Positions 59,918-64,000 of a stretch of DNA of 64,000 nt are shown piece by piece. The stretch is taken from the NCBI RefSeq assembly GCF_000835165.1, contig NZ_CP007790.1, positions 2,542,001 through 2,606,000 on the forward strand, in the 5' to 3' direction. This DNA comes from Corynebacterium marinum DSM 44953 (GTDB lineage Bacteria; Actinomycetota; Actinomycetes; Mycobacteriales; Mycobacteriaceae). Below the pieces are notes generated by a model. That model did not search any database. It saw only the letters and a program-made list of their open reading frames with translations, and was not told where the DNA came from. The position numbers and the translations under genes are program-made. Within the stretch, counting starts at the first letter, position 1; every line of letters begins with the position of its first letter.

Positions 59918-60964
59918 CTAGTCGCGGCCTTCGATGAGGGCGAGGATACGCTCGAAATCCTCGGGGTCGCCGAATTCGACGACCATGCGGCCCTTGCGCT
60001 TGCCCATGGTGACGGTGACCTTGGTCTCCCACGCGTCCCCGAGCCGGTCGGCGGCGCGGATGAGCGCCTCGGGCTGCTCCGGGGGCTCAGGTTTGGTGCG
60101 TTTCTCCTCTTCCCCGCCGCGGTTGAGCAGGGTGACGGCCTCCTCCGTGGCGCGGACGGACATGCCCTCCGCGATGATGCGGGCGGCCAGCTCCTCCTGC
60201 GCGACGGTGGTCGCCTCCCCGAGTTTGAGGCCGAGCAGGGCGCGCGCGTGGCCCGCGGAGAGCACTCCGGCGGCGACCCGGCGCTGCACGGGCAGCGGCA
60301 GGGCCAGCAGGCGGATGGTGTTGGTGATCACCGGGCGGGAGCGGCCGATGCGCTCGGCCAGCTCTGCCTGGGTGACGTCGAACTCCTCGAGGAGCTGCTG
60401 GTAGGCGGCGGCCTCCTCCAGCGGGTTGAGCTGGACCCTGTGGATGTTCTCCAGGAGGGCGTCGCGCAGCATGACGCCGTCGCCGGTGTCGCGGACGATG
60501 GCGGGGATGGTCTGCAACCCGGCCCGCCCGGCGGCGCGCCAGCGGCGCTCGCCCATGATGAGTTCGTAGCCCTCGCCCGCCGGGCGCACCACGATCGGCT
60601 GCATGAGCCCGAATTCCCGGATCGAGTGGACGAGTTCGGCGAGTGCCTCCTCGTCGAAGACCTGCCGCGGCTGCTGCGGGTTGGGCACGATCTGCCCGAT
60701 GGGGATCTCGCGGTAGGTGGCGCCGACCTCCGCCGGCTGCTTCTCGACGCCCGTGCCTGTGCCGGTGGCCGGGGTGGGAGTGGGAATGGGAGTGGGAGTG
60801 GAGGAGGTGGTCTTATCCGTGCTCCGGCCCCGCGCCCCCTTGCTGCCGCCCAGGATGACGTCCGCGGCCCCTTCGCCGAGCTTGGGGGAGCCGTTGGAGG
60901 GTCCGGCGGGGATCAGGGCGGCCAGGCCTCGACCGAGGCCGCCCTTACGCGTTTCCTGGTTCAT
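59918..60964 (-). CDS. parB: Chromosome-partitioning protein ParB
   Basis: A 348-residue ParB/Spo0J protein. It starts with [13 protein letters not shown], then a Thr/Pro-rich linker (about residues 50-75). The CTPase/N-domain shows [36 protein letters not shown] and GERRWRAA; the HTH is [26 protein letters not shown]. The C-terminus is the dimerisation part. It binds the parS sites found at 36.7, 40.8, 41.5 and 46.1 kb and spreads as a CTP-dependent clamp. ATG at 60964 is 5 bp after the parA stop. Confidence 0.96.
   Translation of the reverse strand: MNQETRKGGLGRGLAALIPAGPSNGSPKLGEGAADVILGGSKGARGRSTDKTTSSTPTPIPTPTPATGTGTGVEKQPAEVGATYREIPIGQIVPNPQQPRQVFDEEALAELVHSIREFGLMQPIVVRPAGEGYELIMGERRWRAAGRAGLQTIPAIVRDTGDGVMLRDALLENIHRVQLNPLEEAAAYQQLLEEFDVTQAELAERIGRSRPVITNTIRLLALPLPVQRRVAAGVLSAGHARALLGLKLGEATTVAQEELAARIIAEGMSVRATEEAVTLLNRGGEEEKRTKPEPPEQPEALIRAADRLGDAWETKVTVTMGKRKGRMVVEFGDPEDFERILALIEGRD
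60773..60802. repeat. Hexamer microsatellite in parB linker
   Basis: About five imperfect copies of GGGAGT in tandem (one reads GGGAAT) encode the repeated Thr-Pro part of the ParB linker. Such tracts are prone to length change. Confidence 0.75.
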
Positions 60965-60969
60965 GACAC

Positions 60970-61896
60970 TTAACTTTCTGATTCTGCGGCGAGCCGCCGG
61001 GCGGTCTCCGGGCTGACGCCGATGGGTCCGGTGGAGTCGACGGGCAGGTAGTCGCCGCGGGTGGCGAACTCCGTGACGGCGTCGAGGTAGGCGCCGGCGC
61101 CGCGGGAGTGGGGGTCGTAGCTCAGGACGGTCTGGCCGAAGCCGGGGGCCTCGGAGACCTTCACCGAGCGGGGGATGATGTTGCCCAGGACCACGTCGCC
61201 GAAGTGCGCGCGGACCTCGGTGGCGACCTGCTCGGAGAGCTTGGTGCGGGCGTCGTACATCGTCAGCAGGATGGCGGAGATGTGCAGGTTGGTGTTCAGG
61301 TGCTGGCGGATCATGGAGATGTTGTTCAGCAGCTGGCCCACCCCCTCGAGGGCGTAGTACTCGCACTGGATGGGGATGAGCACCTCGTCGACGGCGGTCA
61401 TCGCGTTGATGGTGAGCAGGCCCAGCGACGGCGGGCAGTCGATGAGCACGTAGTCGAAGTTGTTGTCGGCGAGGAAACCGGAGCCGCGGAGGGCGTCGTA
61501 GAGCCGGTACTCGCGGCGCACGAGACTGACCAGTTCGATTTCCGCGCCGGCCAGGTCGATGGTGGCGGGGATGCAGAACAGGTTCTCGCTGGCGGTGGAG
61601 GGCTGGACGGCGTCCTCCGCCGTCGCTTCGCCGATGAGCAGTTCGTAGCTGGACGTGGTGCCGGCGCGGTGTTCCGCCCCCAGCGCGGTGGAGGCGTTGC
61701 CCTGGGGGTCGAGGTCGATGACGAGGACCTTCGCCCCGGCCATCGCCAGACCGGCGGCCAAGTTGACGGAACTCGTGGTCTTGCCGACGCCGCCCTTCTG
61801 GTTGGCGACCGTGATCAGACGCGGCGCTTCCGGCTTCGGCAGTTGGTCAACCATTGCTGCGACCTGACCTCTTCCTGGTTCAAATGTTGTAGTCAC
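60970..61896 (-). CDS. parA: Chromosome-partitioning ATPase ParA
   Basis: A 308-residue deviant Walker ATPase: [24 protein letters not shown], Walker A' [15 protein letters not shown] and [13 protein letters not shown]. It works with ParB-parS to move newly replicated origins. GTG at 61896 ([11 protein letters not shown]) is used; ATG at the MVDQLPKPE segment would be about 15 residues shorter. parA and parB are separated by 5 bp, so they are coupled. The preceding rsmG ends 15 bp upstream. Confidence 0.96.
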   Translation of the reverse strand: MTTTFEPGRGQVAAMVDQLPKPEAPRLITVANQKGGVGKTTSSVNLAAGLAMAGAKVLVIDLDPQGNASTALGAEHRAGTTSSYELLIGEATAEDAVQPSTASENLFCIPATIDLAGAEIELVSLVRREYRLYDALRGSGFLADNNFDYVLIDCPPSLGLLTINAMTAVDEVLIPIQCEYYALEGVGQLLNNISMIRQHLNTNLHISAILLTMYDARTKLSEQVATEVRAHFGDVVLGNIIPRSVKVSEAPGFGQTVLSYDPHSRGAGAYLDAVTEFATRGDYLPVDSTGPIGVSPETARRLAAESES

Positions 61897-61911
61897 GGGC
61901 TTTTCCCAACC

Positions 61912-62565
61912 TTAGTGCACCCGCGGGATGCGGATGACCGTCGTCGGTTCGCTGAGGTGTGTCGTGCCGACGCTGAGGATCTCCGCGCGGCCTCCGCCCG
62001 CGCGGCGGATGTCCGCGGCGTCGCGTCCGAGTTCCTCGGTGACCGAGGATCCCTTCATCGCCACCATCATGCCCCCGATCTTCGCCAGCGGCAGGGACCA
62101 GCCGACGAGTTTACCCAGCGGGGCGACCGCGCGGGAGGTCACGACGTCGACGCCCTTGCCCAGCGCCCTGCGGACCGGCTTCTCCTCCGCCCGGCCGCGG
62201 ATGACGGTGACGTTGTCCAGGCCGAGCAGTTCCACCACCTCGGCCAGGTAGACGGAGCGTTTGAGCAGCGGCTCGATGAGCGTGATGTGCAGGTCGGGGC
62301 GGGCGATGGCCAGGGGGATGCCCGGCAGGCCCGCACCGGAGCCGACATCGGCGACGGTGGCGCCGGGCTCCATCACCTCGCCGATGACGGCGCAGTTGAG
62401 GATGTGCCGGTCCCACAGCCGGGGAACCTCCCGGGGACCGATGAAGCCGCGGGTGGAGCCGTCGGTGGCCAGCGACCGGTGGTAGGCCTCGGCCAGGGGG
62501 AGGCGCGCGCCGAAGATGTCGGCGGCTGCCGAGGGGGCAGGTGCCAGCTCAGGGGTCTCGCTCAT
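61912..62565 (-). CDS. rsmG: 16S rRNA (guanine-N7) methyltransferase RsmG/GidB
   Basis: A 217-residue methyltransferase that modifies G527 of 16S rRNA. The SAM-binding motif [39 protein letters not shown] and [14 protein letters not shown] are characteristic. ATG at 62565 (MSETPELAP); a longer start at 62586 enters the terminator region. In other bacteria loss of this gene gives low-level streptomycin resistance. Confidence 0.95.
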   Translation of the reverse strand: MSETPELAPAPSAAADIFGARLPLAEAYHRSLATDGSTRGFIGPREVPRLWDRHILNCAVIGEVMEPGATVADVGSGAGLPGIPLAIARPDLHITLIEPLLKRSVYLAEVVELLGLDNVTVIRGRAEEKPVRRALGKGVDVVTSRAVAPLGKLVGWSLPLAKIGGMMVAMKGSSVTEELGRDAADIRRAGGGRAEILSVGTTHLSEPTTVIRIPRVH

Positions 62566-62580
62566 GTCACACAACGATAC

Positions 62581-62615
62581 AGCCACCGTGTTCCCGGGAG
62601 GGGAACACGGTGGCT
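62581..62615 (-). terminator. Strong hairpin between yidC and rsmG
   Basis: A 15-bp perfect stem (AGCCACCGTGTTCCC with GGGAACACGGTGGCT, loop of five) lies 26 bp after the yidC stop on the minus strand. It probably lowers transcription into rsmG-parAB. Confidence 0.75.
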
Positions 62616-62640
62616 GGACGGGCGCCGTGGGGAGGAGCGG

Positions 62641-63603
62641 CTACTTCTTCTTGCGCTTCTTCTGCACGGTCCGTGCGCCCGGCGCCGGGGCGGTGGTGCG
62701 CTTGAGGGCCTTGCGGGCCTCCTCCTCGGCCTCCTCTTCCTGGTCCATCTTGTGGAAGAGGTAGCGCTGCTGGAAGAAGGTCCAGATGTTGTTGGACACC
62801 ATGTAGAACAGCAGGCCGATGTGCCACAGGAAGCCGGTGAACAGGATGGTCAGCGGCATGAACCACAGCATCATCTTGTTCATCATGCCCATCTGCATGG
62901 CCATCATCTCGGCGTTGTCGCCGGTCGGGGCCGCCTGCTTGCCGGAGGCGATGCGCTCCTTCTGGCGGTCGATCGACATGCGGGCGTTGAAGTGGGTGGC
63001 CACCGCGATGGTGAGAACCAGCGGCACGGCCACCAGGATGGTGTCCATGCGGGTGAATTCGACGTTGGGGAACGCCGCGTACATGTCCGAGGGCATGGAG
63101 ATATAGGCGGAGAGCGGGACCCCGAAGAACGTGGCGTCCATGAAGGACTGCACGTCGTCGACGTTGAAGATGTAGTTCGAGGTGTTGTAGTTCTCCTCGA
63201 TCGACAGACCGAGTTGGCCGACGCCCTCGCCGGTGCGGTTGAAGGACCGGAGGACGTGGAACAGACCGATGAAGACGGGGATCTGGACGAGCATCGGCAG
63301 GCAGCCGAGGACCGGGTTGACGCCCATCTCCTTCTGGAGCTTGCGCGTCTCCTCCATCATCTTCGTCTGGTCGTTCTTGTACTTGCTGCGGATCTCGGCC
63401 ATCTTGGGCTGCATGTCCTGCATCTTGCGGCCGGAGCGCAGCTGGTTCATGGTCGGCTTGAACATGATCGCCTTGACCGTGAAGGTCAGGAAGATGATGG
63501 ACAGCACCCACGTGATGCCGAGGTCTGGATCGAGCACAAAGCTGAAGACCTTGTGCCAGAACCACAGGACGGCCGAAATCGGCCAGTAGATGAAGTTGAG
63601 CAC
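62641..63603 (-). CDS. yidC: Membrane protein insertase YidC/Oxa1
   Basis: A 320-residue five-helix insertase. MLNFIYWPISAVLWFWHKVFSFV at the start, the cytoplasmic coiled hairpin RSGRKMQDMQPKMAEIRSKYKNDQTKMMEETRKLQKEMGVNPVLGCLPMLVQIPVFIGLF, and QRYLFHKMDQEEEAEEEA with a Lys-rich tail (KKRKKK) are typical of Gram-positive YidC. It integrates proteins with or without SecYEG. GTG at 63603; yidD lies 6 bp upstream. Confidence 0.96.
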   Translation of the reverse strand: MLNFIYWPISAVLWFWHKVFSFVLDPDLGITWVLSIIFLTFTVKAIMFKPTMNQLRSGRKMQDMQPKMAEIRSKYKNDQTKMMEETRKLQKEMGVNPVLGCLPMLVQIPVFIGLFHVLRSFNRTGEGVGQLGLSIEENYNTSNYIFNVDDVQSFMDATFFGVPLSAYISMPSDMYAAFPNVEFTRMDTILVAVPLVLTIAVATHFNARMSIDRQKERIASGKQAAPTGDNAEMMAMQMGMMNKMMLWFMPLTILFTGFLWHIGLLFYMVSNNIWTFFQQRYLFHKMDQEEEAEEEARKALKRTTAPAPGARTVQKKRKKK

Positions 63604-63609
63604 TGTGTG

Positions 63610-63876
63610 TCAGGACTCCTTGGTGTCAGTTGGTGTCGGGCCCGGGCCCTGCACAGGGTCGTAACCGCCCGGATGCCAGGGGCCGCACTTGCTCAGCCGA
63701 GCCAACGCCATGGCAGTGCCCTTGACCGCCCCGTGGCCGCGGACGGCATCGAGTGCGTAGGCGCTGCACGTCGGTTCGAAACGGCAGGTCGAACCCATCT
63801 TAAGGGGCGACAGGTACTTTTGGTAGAACGTGACCGACGCGGCCAGGCCGCGTGCGGCGGGTGAGAGTTCACGCAC
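63610..63876 (-). CDS. yidD: Membrane protein insertion efficiency factor YidD
   Basis: An 88-residue protein with the YidD pattern: FYQKYLSPLKMGSTCRFEPTCSAYALDAVRGHGAVKGTAMALARLSKCGPWHPGGYDPV, including three Cys of the family. GTG at 63876 is chosen because it gives family length and overlaps the rnpA stop by 8 bp; the open frame upstream reads through rnpA. It is thought to help YidC-dependent insertion. Confidence 0.94.
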   Translation of the reverse strand: MRELSPAARGLAASVTFYQKYLSPLKMGSTCRFEPTCSAYALDAVRGHGAVKGTAMALARLSKCGPWHPGGYDPVQGPGPTPTDTKES

Positions 63877-64000
63877 CGGCGACTCCCAGCTTGCGCAGCG
63901 CCTTCCGGATGTCGCGTTCCAGATCGGCTGTCGACGCCGCACCCGCGGGCGGCAGCGCCCGCACCACCAGGTCGGTGGTGGCGGGCATGAGGCCGAAGAG
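63869..64000 (-). CDS. rnpA: RNase P protein component, 5' part beyond window
   Basis: The reverse strand encodes 43 residues ending DLVVRALPPAGAASTADLERDIRKALRKLGVAGA plus a TGA at 63869-63871. VVRALP and the final L-x2-DI-x2-AL-x2-L are the C-terminus of RnpA. The rest lies past base 64000. The protein assists the RNase P RNA in 5' tRNA maturation. Order rnpA-yidD-yidC is universal near bacterial origins. Confidence 0.9.
   Translation of the reverse strand, partial: LFGLMPATTDLVVRALPPAGAASTADLERDIRKALRKLGVAGA

Noticed and set aside
61108..63864. A 918-codon plus-strand open frame across parA, rsmG, yidC and yidD
   Set aside because: It is antisense to four conserved genes and shows His/Asp/Glu/Gly-rich low-complexity sequence without domains.
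1..64000. CRISPR arrays, tRNA or rRNA genes, insertion sequences, prophage
   Set aside because: No regularly spaced repeats, cloverleaf-like genes, transposase or phage genes were recognised by reading; a tRNAscan-type search was not possible.

Overview
The window is high-GC, densely packed chromosomal DNA from an actinobacterium, most likely a Corynebacterium. The clues are the block cca / nudix / DUF6049 / murJ with a pseudokinase tail / sigM / trxB / trxA / cwlM / parB / parA / rsmG / yidC / yidD / rnpA, which in Corynebacteriales runs up to dnaA and oriC; a DUF222-HNH protein; and a trp leader peptide with three tandem Trp codons. The right edge breaks inside rnpA, so the origin should lie a few kb beyond it. 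No rRNA, tRNA, CRISPR array, insertion sequence or prophage was recognised.

Layout. 1-1.2 kb: C-terminal part of the NAD(P)H-hydrate repair enzyme. 1.2-15.6 kb: a complete phenylacetate (paa) degradation cluster: an MHS transporter and paaK, the TetR regulator paaR, then paaI-A-B-C-D-E-G-J-F-H, a second hotdog thioesterase and paaZ. Four similar palindromes (3941, 4877, 5460, 13451) sit before paaK, paaR/paaI, paaA and paaZ, each with a CRP/GlxR-like site close by, suggesting induction by phenylacetyl-CoA plus global carbon control. 15.6-24.2 kb: accessory genes (AlkZ-like winged-helix protein, ABC exporter, lipoprotein, NarL-type two-component system, cupin), two apparently broken genes (a VanZ gene with an in-frame stop and a lipase lacking its nucleophile region) and a TPP-dependent enzyme after leuS. 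24.2-32.3 kb: leuS, small membrane proteins, a Rieske ferredoxin, a second MHS transporter, a dicarboxylate symporter and, at 30.15-30.29 kb, a SAM-riboswitch-like leader before an unrecognised 117-residue protein.

32.4-39.4 kb: the trp operon trpL-E-G-D-CF-B-A with a classic attenuator. 39.4-44 kb: a segment with some lower-GC stretches, holding a DUF222-HNH protein, an ABC exporter pair and a Tat/lipoprotein-type Rieske protein preceded by an AT-rich control region. 44-48 kb: an OYE-family reductase, a BASS transporter, a small protein, the AzlCD amino-acid exporter and YqgE. 48-64 kb: the conserved origin-flanking block.

Four parS sites (36694, 40771, 41487, 46120) lie 14-25 kb from parAB, so the 36-62 kb part carries much of the chromosome-segregation machinery. 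The least explained element is the riboswitch-like leader and its small gene at 30.1-30.65 kb.
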